This document shows positions 42,682-50,408 of a stretch of DNA of 64,000 nucleotides, in pieces. The position numbers were made by a program, and so were the translations under genes. The notes under the pieces were generated by a model that ran no database searches, had not been told where the DNA came from, and was given only the letters and a program-made list of their open reading frames with translations. Within the stretch, counting starts at the first letter, position 1. Each line of letters begins with the position of its first letter. The stretch spans positions 62,001-126,000 of the forward strand of contig JAUIFF010000013.1 of assembly GCA_030429545.1 (NCBI GenBank), written 5' to 3'. The DNA is from Polyangia bacterium. Lineage in GTDB: Bacteria > Myxococcota_A > Polyangia > Nannocystales > Nannocystaceae.

Positions 42682-43616
42682 GGCGTTGGCGGGGCGGTTG
42701 CAGGTTGGGGCTGTGGGGGCCGTTTTGCAGGTGATGGCGACCTTCTTCGCGTGTACGGAGCGAATGGCTGGGTGCTGACCCTGCGTCGGTTCATGTCCGC
42801 AAGTTCAGGTTTGGAGTAGGCCCGGCGCGAGGTCTTTGGTAGCTTTTTGCGAATGAACAACTCGATAGCGCGGCGGGCCTTCTCGGCGGTTTCGACCCGC
42901 GCGTCGTCGATGATGGTGATGGCTTCGGGCGGGATGTCGCCGCGGTCAAATGCAAACGACTCGTCGCAGTCATCCCACAGCTGAAACAGCAGCTCGCGGC
43001 GTTGTTCAACGGTTTGCTCGCGGTTTTCAAGGACCCCGCGCAGCTGCCCGTGAAGTTCGCTAAAGCGGGTTTCAATGAGGGCTAGGTGGTAGTTCACTGC
43101 AAGTTGCGTTCGCAGTGCGCGGGTGCGTTTGAGGAGTTCTGCCTTGGCCCGGCGGTTGGGGTCGTCGTCGGTCAGGTGCATCAACCACTCGGTCGGACCC
43201 GTGACGTTCATCGACGTGCCAAAGCCACCGGGGGGCAGGGCAAAGCCGCCGCCATGCTCGGGGTTTTTGGGGTCCGGTCGGCGCCAGCGATCGGCAAACA
43301 GGATTGTGCCGTCGTTGCGGAACTCGGCGGTAAACCGGGCGCCGGGATCGACGTAGAGGTAGCTGCCATCCCGGCGTCGTCGCAACCCCAGCTCATCGGC
43401 GTGGTTGCTGGCCTGGGGCATGCTGGTGGGGCTGAGCGTGGCTGGTGAGAGCCCTGGCTTGACCCGCCGCTTGGGCTTGACAGCGGGTGCCGGCGGGCGT
43501 GGACCTTCACTCACCCCAGACACAGGCGTGGGACTCGACACAGGTTTTTCGGCCTGGGCGGTGCTCGCCACTGCCAGGGCCCACACGAACGTCGCAATCT
43601 GCACGCCAGTTAGCAT
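42678..43616 (-). CDS. Secreted protein, unknown function
   Basis: 312 residues. A signal peptide ends at TAQAEK. A Pro/Ser/Lys-rich linker leads to a domain of about 180 residues (SYLYVDPGARFTAEFRNDGTILFADRW; FALPPGGFGTSMNVTGPTEWLMHLT) and a helical stretch with EARF- and RELLFQLWDDCDESFAFDRG-like segments. The C-terminus is basic and Pro-rich. Proteins of this plan are seen in myxobacteria as unknown secreted proteins. It begins 6 nt downstream of gcvH and overlaps the next gene by 4 nt. Confidence 0.65.
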   Translation of the reverse strand: MLTGVQIATFVWALAVASTAQAEKPVSSPTPVSGVSEGPRPPAPAVKPKRRVKPGLSPATLSPTSMPQASNHADELGLRRRRDGSYLYVDPGARFTAEFRNDGTILFADRWRRPDPKNPEHGGGFALPPGGFGTSMNVTGPTEWLMHLTDDDPNRRAKAELLKRTRALRTQLAVNYHLALIETRFSELHGQLRGVLENREQTVEQRRELLFQLWDDCDESFAFDRGDIPPEAITIIDDARVETAEKARRAIELFIRKKLPKTSRRAYSKPELADMNRRRVSTQPFAPYTRRRSPSPAKRPPQPQPATAPPTP

Positions 43617-43622
43617 GACATA

Positions 43623-44018
43623 TTAATCTGTCTCTTCAGCCACAAGCTTGCGGTAGCGCGCGGCGTCGAACAGGCCGTCGAACTGGGCGGCATCGCTGGG
43701 CTTGATTCGTAGCAGCCAGCCATCGGCGTAGGGCGACTCGTTGATCGACTCGGGCGATTCTTCAAGGCCGTCGTTGCGGGCGACAACTTCGCCAGAAACC
43801 GGGGCAAACAGGTCAGACACCGTTTTGACGGAGTCGATATCGCCAAAATGCTCGCCGGCCTCTAGGCTGTCACCGACATCGGGGAGGTCGACCGCCGTGA
43901 TGTCGCCGAGCAGCTCGGCAGCATGGGCGGTGATGCCAATGACAATTGTGCCATCGTCGTCTTTGCGCGCCCACTCGTGATCCTTGGTGTAGCGGAGGGT
44001 ATCGGGGATGTTCGACAT
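43623..44018 (-). CDS. gcvH: Glycine cleavage system H protein
   Basis: 131 residues, the normal size. The lipoyl-carrying Lys 65 is in IDSVKTVSDL, and the flanking LGDITAVDLPDVGD and SPYADGWLLRIKPSD are typical. It shuttles the methylamine group between GcvP, GcvT and Lpd. The ATG at 44018 starts the homology (an in-frame extension reaches 44402 but overlaps gcvT). It follows gcvT by 73 nt. Confidence 0.95.
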   Translation of the reverse strand: MSNIPDTLRYTKDHEWARKDDDGTIVIGITAHAAELLGDITAVDLPDVGDSLEAGEHFGDIDSVKTVSDLFAPVSGEVVARNDGLEESPESINESPYADGWLLRIKPSDAAQFDGLFDAARYRKLVAEETD

Positions 44019-44091
44019 GTCAGTTGCTCCCTGGAAAATTGTGCTGATGCAACGAGTTGCGGGTTGGGGTTTGTGGACGAGCCAACGAAAG

Positions 44092-45210
44092 TTAGTAGTC
44101 GCGCTTGTAAAACGGGCCCTTGACGATCTCGGCCTGAAGGGTTTTTCGGCGCTGTTGAATGGTGAGTTGGGTACCGGATTTAGACATGCCCTTGGGGACA
44201 TAGGCGAGGCCGATCGAGCCTCCCACGGTCGGGGCCACGCCACCGCTGGTGACCTTGCCGACCGCGTTGCCCTCGGCGTCGACAACTTCGGCTCCGGCCC
44301 GAGCGGTGCCCTTGCCAACGATTTTAAAGCCAACAAGCACGCGCTTGAGGCCCTCAGCCTTTTGCTTGGCGAGCGCTTCGCTACCCAAAAACGCATGGCC
44401 ACGGGCGACTTTTTTGAGTTTGACGGTCCACCCGAGGCGAGCCTCCAGCGGGCTTGTGGTGGCGTCGATGTCGTTGCCGTAGAGACTGAGTTTGGCCTCT
44501 AGGCGGAGGGTATCCCGGGCGCCGAGGCCGATGGGCGACGCGCCGCCGGCGAGGAGTGCATCCCAGACCCGGCGCGGGGCATCGCCCTCGTTCTTGCCGG
44601 CGTCGACGAACATCTCAAACCCATCCTCGCCGGTGTAGCCGGTTCGTGCGGCGAACACCGATACTCCGGCTATTTTGCCCGCGGCAAATCCAAATGGAGG
44701 TACATCGAGTAGTTCGTCGCCGGCGAGCGAGGCCACGAGCTCACGGGCCCGTGGGCCCTGCACAGCGATCAGCGCAGTCTCGTCCGAGCGGTTGATCAGT
44801 TGGCAACGCCCGGCCGCATGCTCGACAAAGTAGGCGTGGTCCTTGGCGATATTCGATGCATTGACAACGATTCGAAACTCCTCGGGGCCACGGCGGTAAA
44901 CGATGCAGTCGTCGACAATGCCACCGTCCGGGTAGCAGACCATGGTGTAAAGGGCCCGGCCGTCGGTCAGGGTCTCGGCGTCGTTGGTGATGAGGTGCTG
45001 GATAACTTCGAGGGCACGGGGGCCGCTAAAGTCGATCTCCCCCATGTGTGAGACATCGAAAATCCCGACGTCGGTGCGAACCTTGGTGTGCTCGGCGAGG
45101 ATCCCCTCGTATTGCAACGGCATGTGAAAGCCGCCAAAGTCGACCATCTTGGCCCCAGCGTCGAGGTGGGCCGCGTGAAGAGGTGTACGGATGAGCTCTT
45201 TTTGGTCCAT
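44092..45210 (-). CDS. gcvT: Glycine cleavage system T protein (aminomethyltransferase)
   Basis: 372 residues. Diagnostic motifs include FGGFHMPLQY, VSHMGEIDFSGP, the tetrahydrofolate-site Asp in NASNIAKDHAYF, ARTGYTGEDGFE and IGLGARDTLRLEAKLSLYGND. It releases ammonia and passes the C1 unit to tetrahydrofolate. It is followed by gcvH. No gcvP is in the window, so the decarboxylase must be elsewhere. The start at 45210 matches the family. The upstream spacer has a small hairpin at 45257-45274 (ACTGCGG/CCGCAGT), and no glycine riboswitch was recognised with confidence. Confidence 0.95.
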   Translation of the reverse strand: MDQKELIRTPLHAAHLDAGAKMVDFGGFHMPLQYEGILAEHTKVRTDVGIFDVSHMGEIDFSGPRALEVIQHLITNDAETLTDGRALYTMVCYPDGGIVDDCIVYRRGPEEFRIVVNASNIAKDHAYFVEHAAGRCQLINRSDETALIAVQGPRARELVASLAGDELLDVPPFGFAAGKIAGVSVFAARTGYTGEDGFEMFVDAGKNEGDAPRRVWDALLAGGASPIGLGARDTLRLEAKLSLYGNDIDATTSPLEARLGWTVKLKKVARGHAFLGSEALAKQKAEGLKRVLVGFKIVGKGTARAGAEVVDAEGNAVGKVTSGGVAPTVGGSIGLAYVPKGMSKSGTQLTIQQRRKTLQAEIVKGPFYKRDY

Positions 45211-45491
45211 GGGGCTCCCGCCGAGACTATCGCACCAAGTTTTGAGCCCCGACCACACTGCGGCACCCCGCAGTGGTTGTGAGTTGTATCGGGGGTACGA
45301 ATGCCGCTAGTCGCGCAGTGCATCGTGAAGGTGTTTTGGAGCAACAGGCCTAGAACCGCAAAGCCAGGCGAAAGGACGGTCGTGGCACTGGCCAATGGAA
45401 CTTCTGGGAGTTTGCGGGGCTTGCGGTCGCAGCGCGGTGTGGATCGTCGGCCACTATCGCTGCTAAACATGCCAACCGTGCGAGGACAGGG

Positions 45492-46658
45492 ATGAATCGG
45501 GTCTCAACTGCGACAGCTTGGCTACTCGCCACGAGTCTTCTCGGATGCAGCGGTGGTGCGAAGGAAAGCCGCACGCCGCACGGAGAGGCGAGCAAGATGC
45601 AGGCCGATCGCTACGTTAAAACGGCGATCCATCGCTCGCCCGAAGGGATCATCATGATGCCTTCGCGCAAGGCCGAGAGCAGCTACGAACGCGGACAACT
45701 CAACCAAATAGCCCAGGCGATGCGCGTGCCGGCAGCCGTGTGTTTTATCAACCGCGGTATCAAGACGATCAAACAGGAGGTCGTCGACGGTGAGCGGACC
45801 TTCACCGACATTCCCGAAGGGCAAATCAAGGTCCGGGCACGGATCGCACCCGCCGGAGATGTGCTGCGCGCCGAGATTTTAGAGTCCGGTTTTCAGGACA
45901 AGGACATGGAGGCGTGCCTCATCCGCATGGTCGAGGAGCAGCGATTTCCGCCGTCGACGTCCAACCTCGTCCAGCGCATCGATGTTGTCTATTGGGTCAG
46001 CCTGGGGTTTCAAGACGAAGATCGAAAACCCGAGGCGCAGCTGGAGTTGCGGCGACAGGCCGCGTTGGCCGGCAATCGGGCGAGCCGATGTTTCAAGCAG
46101 GGGCAGGTGCCGGTCGGGACCTATCCGGTGGATGGCCTCACCTTGGCCGACCGCAACGGGCGGACGGTCGCCAACCGGATTGAGCCGGGAACGGTGCCAG
46201 CCGAGATCCAGGGGTGCGTGACGTCGGCTTTTGCAAAGATGCAGATGCAACGGGTCAAGGAAGGATTTATCCGTCCGTTTGTCACCCGCCTGGTGTTTGA
46301 AGTTGGCCAGGATGGCACCGTCACCCACAACGATAGCCGTTGGCTCGAACTCACGACCTTGGAGCAACGTGCCGCCCGCGAAGCCAAGCGCCGCGAATTG
46401 GCCGAAGGTGGGGCCGCAGTCGACGAGCAAGAACCGCCTGCGCAAAACCCCACTGTCCTCGGAGCCGGCCTGCCCAATGCACCCCTCACGGGTACGCCGA
46501 CACAACAGGTTACGACCCCGCAGACCCAGCCTGTTGCCCCGGCAACGCCCGGTCAGCCGGATTCCGAAACGAGCGGCACAAAAGTTGAGCCTGCAAATAC
46601 ATCAAAGGGCAAGGACCCGGCGACCGGTGGGATCAAGCTCAAGCTCAACGGGCGCTAG
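45492..46658 (+). CDS. Lipoprotein with AgmX/TonB-like domains
   Basis: 388 residues. The lipobox SLLGC puts the lipidated Cys at 19. Two domains of about 100-120 residues each (about 85-175 and 190-300) have the same plan as the C-terminal domain of the kinase at 4830: a KVRARIAPAGDVLRAEI-like strand, then ACLIRMVEEQRFPPS; and later ASRCFKQG and GCVTSAFAKMQM. These are typical of the AgmX/PglI C-terminal family in myxobacteria. The tail is Pro/Gln/Thr-rich and ends KLNGR. Its last codons are part of the 118-bp-period tandem duplication. Palindromes are at 46240 and 46592. Confidence 0.78.
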   Translation: MNRVSTATAWLLATSLLGCSGGAKESRTPHGEASKMQADRYVKTAIHRSPEGIIMMPSRKAESSYERGQLNQIAQAMRVPAAVCFINRGIKTIKQEVVDGERTFTDIPEGQIKVRARIAPAGDVLRAEILESGFQDKDMEACLIRMVEEQRFPPSTSNLVQRIDVVYWVSLGFQDEDRKPEAQLELRRQAALAGNRASRCFKQGQVPVGTYPVDGLTLADRNGRTVANRIEPGTVPAEIQGCVTSAFAKMQMQRVKEGFIRPFVTRLVFEVGQDGTVTHNDSRWLELTTLEQRAAREAKRRELAEGGAAVDEQEPPAQNPTVLGAGLPNAPLTGTPTQQVTTPQTQPVAPATPGQPDSETSGTKVEPANTSKGKDPATGGIKLKLNGR

Positions 46659-46870
46659 CCACTGTTAGTCGCCCTTCGGAGAAACTTGTAGGTGCATCAG
46701 GCCGGGGTTTTGGGGCGGGTTCCGTGGGGCACCTCAACGCGGGAGTTGACCTTAACTTAAGCTCAACGGGCGTTAGCCCCGGCTAGTCGCCCTTCGGAGA
46801 AACTTGTAGGTGCACCCAGACTGGGGCATCGGGGCGGACTCCGTGGGGCACCTCAACCCGGGTGCTGACC
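46641..46870. repeat. Tandem duplication of a convergent gene junction (two copies, period 118 bp)
   Basis: Copy 1 is 46641-46751 and copy 2 is 46759-46870, separated by 7 nt, about 85% identical by eye with one 1-nt indel. Each copy contains the plus-strand KLNGR stop region (copy 1 is used by the upstream gene) and the 3' end of the minus-strand gene (copy 2 is used). Each includes a TGTAGGTGCA palindrome (46687, 46805). The unused halves are remnant tails. Confidence 0.85.
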
Positions 46871-47661
46871 GTAACGGTTGGTCCGTACAAAAGTGCATGT
46901 ACACGTATGTCTAAGCCCGAGAAGCTCCAAACCTGTTCAAACGGTCGAAGCTTGGCGAATGTCACGGTTCCATCGGCAGCGGCAACGGGCAGCTCCCCGC
47001 GGGTCTTGCTGGGCTGGCCATAGCGGCTGGTCAGTGTTGTCAGGGTTTCGTTGAGGTCATCGAGCGCCGCGCGTTGGTCGCGATGCCGCCGCTGGTACGA
47101 CGCATGCCGCAGCGGTTGGTCTGGCCCGTCAAAAATAAACAGCACCCGGCCGCTCGAGGCAGATCGTGTCCGCCCGGGAAGTTGGTTTGCCCGCACGCCT
47201 TCGCAGGTTAGACGGATCTGCGGGTTTTGTTCGCGCGAGCTTTTGCGATCGAGCCACGAGGCAGCGGTCACCGCATCCTGGCCATTTGCTTTGGCTTGGG
47301 CGAGGCGTTCTTGTTCCGCTACGCGCTTGGCCTCCATGCGCGCGCGAATCGATGTATCAACACATTCTAGGCCGAGGTTTGCGAGTTGGGCCTCGACCTG
47401 CGCGCGCGAGCTTTTGCCCACGGTCGCGCCCAAAAACGGCTCCATCGGGGGCGGGCGAGCGATGTCCGGGTCGCGCAAAATCGGTTCGGTTGGGGCCCTG
47501 TTGGGTCCGTCCGCGACCGCACCATTGTCGGGTGTTTGTGGCTCGTTGGGCGAGGGAGCACGCTTGCCGGCGTCGGATTGCGCCTGATGTTCGGGTGATT
47601 GCCCGCAACCTGTGACAGTTAGCGCAGTCATAAGCAGCGCGAGACATGTCCGGGGGAGCAT
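46783..47661 (-). CDS. Lipoprotein, unknown function
   Basis: 292 residues. The signal peptide ends in TVTGC. After a Pro/Asp/Asn-rich linker a domain starts at about residue 75 (FLGATVGKSSRAQVEAQLANLGLECVD), typical of secreted proteins that resemble SmpA/OmlA-like small domains. The C-terminus has long strands (VWSFSGLDIRVHALLYGPTVTVSTRVEV). The ATG at 47661 is preferred over a GTG two codons earlier. The 3' end lies in the second copy of the 46641-46870 duplication. Palindromes are at 46805 and 46894. Confidence 0.7.
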   Translation of the reverse strand: MLPRTCLALLMTALTVTGCGQSPEHQAQSDAGKRAPSPNEPQTPDNGAVADGPNRAPTEPILRDPDIARPPPMEPFLGATVGKSSRAQVEAQLANLGLECVDTSIRARMEAKRVAEQERLAQAKANGQDAVTAASWLDRKSSREQNPQIRLTCEGVRANQLPGRTRSASSGRVLFIFDGPDQPLRHASYQRRHRDQRAALDDLNETLTTLTSRYGQPSKTRGELPVAAADGTVTFAKLRPFEQVWSFSGLDIRVHALLYGPTVTVSTRVEVPHGVRPDAPVWVHLQVSPKGD

Positions 47662-47687
47662 TGCCACAAGAGTACCCCCAGGAGCTG

Positions 47688-47756
47688 CACATCTTGCGTG
47701 AGCTCGACGGTTTTTGCGACTCGGTGGCGATCATCGAAAAGGGCAAGATCAACGTC
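47688..47756 (+). pseudogene. 69-nt fragment of an ABC ATPase gene (H-loop region)
   Basis: Translated, this fragment reads HILRELDGFC followed by DSVAIIEKGKINV. It matches residues 193-215 of the complete ABC ATPase at 50409-51389 (coordinates 50745-50813 on the minus strand), with 65 of 69 nt identical by hand alignment. It lies in inverted orientation relative to that gene, about 3 kb away. No other part of the ATPase was found next to it. It sits within a 95-codon open frame starting at 47646 that has no other recognised features. Confidence 0.8.
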
Positions 47757-47942
47757 GTACGCACCGGGCGTTGCTTCGAGCGACACACCGTGTGCCGCCG
47801 CGTTCGCTTGTTCCCCGTTTCGGGACGTCGGCGGGAAGTTGTGGTCGAAATCTGGCGGCAGCTAGCAACTGCTCGCAACCTCGAACGTACTTCGGGTGCC
47901 GTCGTTGTTGGTTTGCCCGTGCGCTCGAAATAGCCGTCTGGC

Positions 47943-49211
47943 CTAGAGCTCCTCAAAAAAGTCCGCGACCTCGGGGTAGGTCGCCTGGATCTGCCCCAGC
48001 CACCCTCCGGCCTCGGGATGGCAGTGCAGGGTTTCCTCCAACACACTCGAGGAGGCAAACTGGGTGATTTCCCAGGAGGTCGGGTCGGGGATGTAGCTGT
48101 CCTTACAGTCAAACAAAAATCCGGCAAACTGGGCGCCGCAGATGTCGTAGGCCGTGGCGATTTCGAGGAAGTCCTGGCCGCTGGTATTTTCGAGCGAGCA
48201 CAGACTCGAGAACGCGAGGTGGCCGGCGTTGGCGAGCCCAACAAGCCGCTTGGGGGCCGGCGAGCTGTCATAGCCCCCGGTTTGGCTACCGTAGGCGACC
48301 ACCGCATCTTCCTGGGCCCCGAGCACGAGTGTCGATTGCAGCATGGCGCCCTCACTGGTGCCGCCAGCACCCATCGGAATGAGCACCTGGGCCCGGTCTC
48401 CCTGGCCCGAGACGGCATTGCCCCCGGCACTGTGGCCAGCCATGCCCACTCTCGATGTATCTACATGGTCTTTGAGGAACGCGAGGTCGCCGGCGGCGGT
48501 GTCGAGTGCCTGGAGCATCTTCGCGAGGTCACCGCTGAGGTCCTGCGGCGGGGCCATTTGCCCACACAAACTGCCGAGCAGGTCGCCGAGCATGAGGCCC
48601 GGGTGATCGGCCGACATCACGACAAACCCGCGACTTGCCCAATGGGTCATAAACTCGAGGGATTGGCTGGCAAATCCGGCGGTGCCGTGGACAAACAAAA
48701 CCGCCGGGTAGGGGCCGTGGGTGTCGTCGAGCGGGAGGTCTGGGTAGCAGTTACAGGGTTGCCAGGGGTTGTCGGCATCGGGAACCTTGCCCTGCTCGCT
48801 GTCGGGAAGTTTGGTGCGGATATCGTAGACCCGCGGCTCGGCCCCGGCTTCGCTGCCAACACTCGCCGGGTACCAAACTTCGACGTTGAGGCCGTCGACC
48901 TGTACCGTGCGGACACCGACGGGCCACGGGCCGTCTGCCGCAGGATCGCTGGGGTTGGTCAACAGTGGGGCGCCGTCACAGCCGACCGCACCATCGGTGC
49001 CGGATGTGTCCGTTTCGCCATCGGTGTCGGTCTCGCTGCCGGGGCCTGCGGTTGTCTCGGAGGTCTCGCCCGTAGCTTCGCCAGTTTCGCCCGAGGTTGT
49101 TGTACTATCATCGGTCTCGTTGGTATCGCTCTCGCCGGTCATGGCCGGGTTGCACGCGAGTGCGAGGCCACTTGCAAAAACCCAGGTTAACGCAGCAAAT
49201 CGACGAAGCAT
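47943..49211 (-). CDS. Lipoprotein alpha/beta hydrolase
   Basis: 422 residues. The lipobox is LALAC (Cys 20), followed by a Thr/Glu/Ser/Asp/Gly linker of about 55 residues. The alpha/beta hydrolase domain starts with the RTVQVDGLNVEVWYP strand. It has the oxyanion HG in FVHGTAGF and the nucleophile in GMAGHSAGGNA. LVLGAQEDAVV carries the likely catalytic Asp region, and NAGHLAFSS the catalytic His. The fold and the HG/GHSAGG motifs resemble platelet-activating-factor acetylhydrolase/PETase-like dienelactone families. It probably hydrolyses an ester outside the cell; the substrate is unknown. The palindrome at 48456 is TGTATCTACA. Confidence 0.82.
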   Translation of the reverse strand: MLRRFAALTWVFASGLALACNPAMTGESDTNETDDSTTTSGETGEATGETSETTAGPGSETDTDGETDTSGTDGAVGCDGAPLLTNPSDPAADGPWPVGVRTVQVDGLNVEVWYPASVGSEAGAEPRVYDIRTKLPDSEQGKVPDADNPWQPCNCYPDLPLDDTHGPYPAVLFVHGTAGFASQSLEFMTHWASRGFVVMSADHPGLMLGDLLGSLCGQMAPPQDLSGDLAKMLQALDTAAGDLAFLKDHVDTSRVGMAGHSAGGNAVSGQGDRAQVLIPMGAGGTSEGAMLQSTLVLGAQEDAVVAYGSQTGGYDSSPAPKRLVGLANAGHLAFSSLCSLENTSGQDFLEIATAYDICGAQFAGFLFDCKDSYIPDPTSWEITQFASSSVLEETLHCHPEAGGWLGQIQATYPEVADFFEEL

Positions 49212-49253
49212 GGAGTTGCAGGTACCACGGTTTGACCACATCGTCAGCCCAAA

Positions 49254-49263
49254 TGTATATACA
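49254..49263. repeat. TGYANNTRCA palindrome copy in divergent promoter region
   Basis: TGTATATACA, fully palindromic, between the divergent starts of the hydrolase lipoprotein gene (49211) and the VOC protein gene (49337). Confidence 0.6.
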
Positions 49264-49336
49264 GTCCTCGAATGAGCCTGGTTTCGTCGAGGGTTTTTCG
49301 TTGCCTCTCGGCGCGGATTCGGGCATCACTCGGGGT

Positions 49337-49834
49337 ATGCCGAAACCTGCACAACAACCCGTTCCAGAAGGGATGCCGACCCTCACGCCACATCTGTGGT
49401 TCAACGGCGATTGCAAGAAGGCGATCGCGTTTTACCAACAGGCATTTGGCGCCGAGTTGATGGCGCCGCCCGTGCCCTCGCCAAACGGGAAAGGTGTGCT
49501 GCATGTGATGCTAAAAATCGGCACAAGTCCGGTGATGATGGCCGACGCCTGGCCGGGCGCCTGGGAGCACGGGCCCAAGGGCTCGGCAACCATGGGGCTG
49601 TGGCTGTACGCCGCCGACTGCGATGCGTTATTTGCACGTGCACACAAAGCCGGCTGCGAGGTCATGATGCCGGTGATGGACGCGTTTTGGGGCGACCGCA
49701 TGGGCAAGCTCAAGGACCCGTTTGGTCATTGCTGGGCCATTGCTACCCACAAATACGACCTCACGCCCGAGGAGATAGGTTCGGGGCAACAACAGTGGCA
49801 GGCGTCGCTTGGCGACGACGAATCCGCGTCTTAG
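49337..49834 (+). CDS. VOC-family protein, PhnB-like
   Basis: 165 residues. The glyoxalase/bleomycin-resistance (VOC) fold is seen in the repeated strands LTPHLWFNGDCKKAIAFYQQAFGAE and SATMGLWLYAADCDALFARA. The C-terminus GDRMGKLKDPFGHCWAIATHKYDLTPEEI is typical of the PhnB-like subgroup. Its function is usually unknown; some bind antibiotics or metals. The ATG at 49337 fits the homology (an open frame extends to 49097 within the divergent hydrolase gene and is not used). The palindrome at 49633 is TGCACGTGCA. Confidence 0.85.
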   Translation: MPKPAQQPVPEGMPTLTPHLWFNGDCKKAIAFYQQAFGAELMAPPVPSPNGKGVLHVMLKIGTSPVMMADAWPGAWEHGPKGSATMGLWLYAADCDALFARAHKAGCEVMMPVMDAFWGDRMGKLKDPFGHCWAIATHKYDLTPEEIGSGQQQWQASLGDDESAS

Positions 49835-49866
49835 TTGTCAGTACATGAAACCCGGCGGGCCGCCAC

Positions 49867-50328
49867 CTAGCGGCGGATTCGCTCGGCCAGACCCGCGTGG
49901 ACTAGCAAGTCGGAAATCAGCCGCCAGTTGGTGTTGCCGAGCGTGAGCAGTGGCTGCCCACCTTCAATCTCCAGCGCGGCCTGTTGCGGGGTTGCGGGTA
50001 TCCAGATATCGGCGACAAATCGCTGAAAAGAGACGCGTTGCTTGCTGCCGCGAACAAGTGCCGGCTTGCCCACGAGGTTGTCGACCACCCATTGCTTGGC
50101 CCGCTGCGCAAGGGCCCGTTCGGCACCCCGGGTACCGCGGGTTTCAGCCGTGTTGACCCCGCGAAATCGCAGGGCGACGTAGGCATATTGGTACCAGCCT
50201 AGGTCGAGCAAAAAGTCGGCGGTGTCGCCATCGACAACATGGCAGCAACAGGCGCGAACCATCCCAGATGAGCAGGCTGTGGCGTAGCGCAGTGGATGGT
50301 CGGCAAACTCCGGGGGTTTACGCGGCAT
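49867..50328 (-). CDS. Staphylococcal-nuclease-like protein
   Basis: 153 residues. The core of SNase-like proteins is present: VVDGDTADF with the Asp cluster, RFRGVNTAETRG with the catalytic Arg and Glu, then helices and a second basic segment (SKQRVSFQRFVADIWIP). The expected second catalytic Arg may lie in RVSFQR. There is no clear signal peptide, which is unusual for secreted nucleases; an alternative start at a later Met would not change this. A nuclease or nucleic-acid-binding role is inferred. Confidence 0.75.
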   Translation of the reverse strand: MPRKPPEFADHPLRYATACSSGMVRACCCHVVDGDTADFLLDLGWYQYAYVALRFRGVNTAETRGTRGAERALAQRAKQWVVDNLVGKPALVRGSKQRVSFQRFVADIWIPATPQQAALEIEGGQPLLTLGNTNWRLISDLLVHAGLAERIRR

Positions 50329-50408
50329 GTCCTATTATGTCTAAAGGAGCATGTTCTTTGGTTGTTTTTATTGCGCATGCAATTTTCGCGCAGCAGGTCG
50401 TGCACGAA

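Noticed and set aside
45211..45491. Glycine riboswitch between gcvT and the divergent lipoprotein gene
   Set aside because: A weak CAGGCGAAAGGACGG string on the plus strand resembles part of the glycine aptamer, but it is on the strand away from gcvT and lacks the other conserved parts.
47646..47933. 95-codon open frame carrying the ATPase fragment
   Set aside because: Only the 23-codon fragment has homology; the rest looks non-coding, so it is annotated as a gene fragment and not as a protein.
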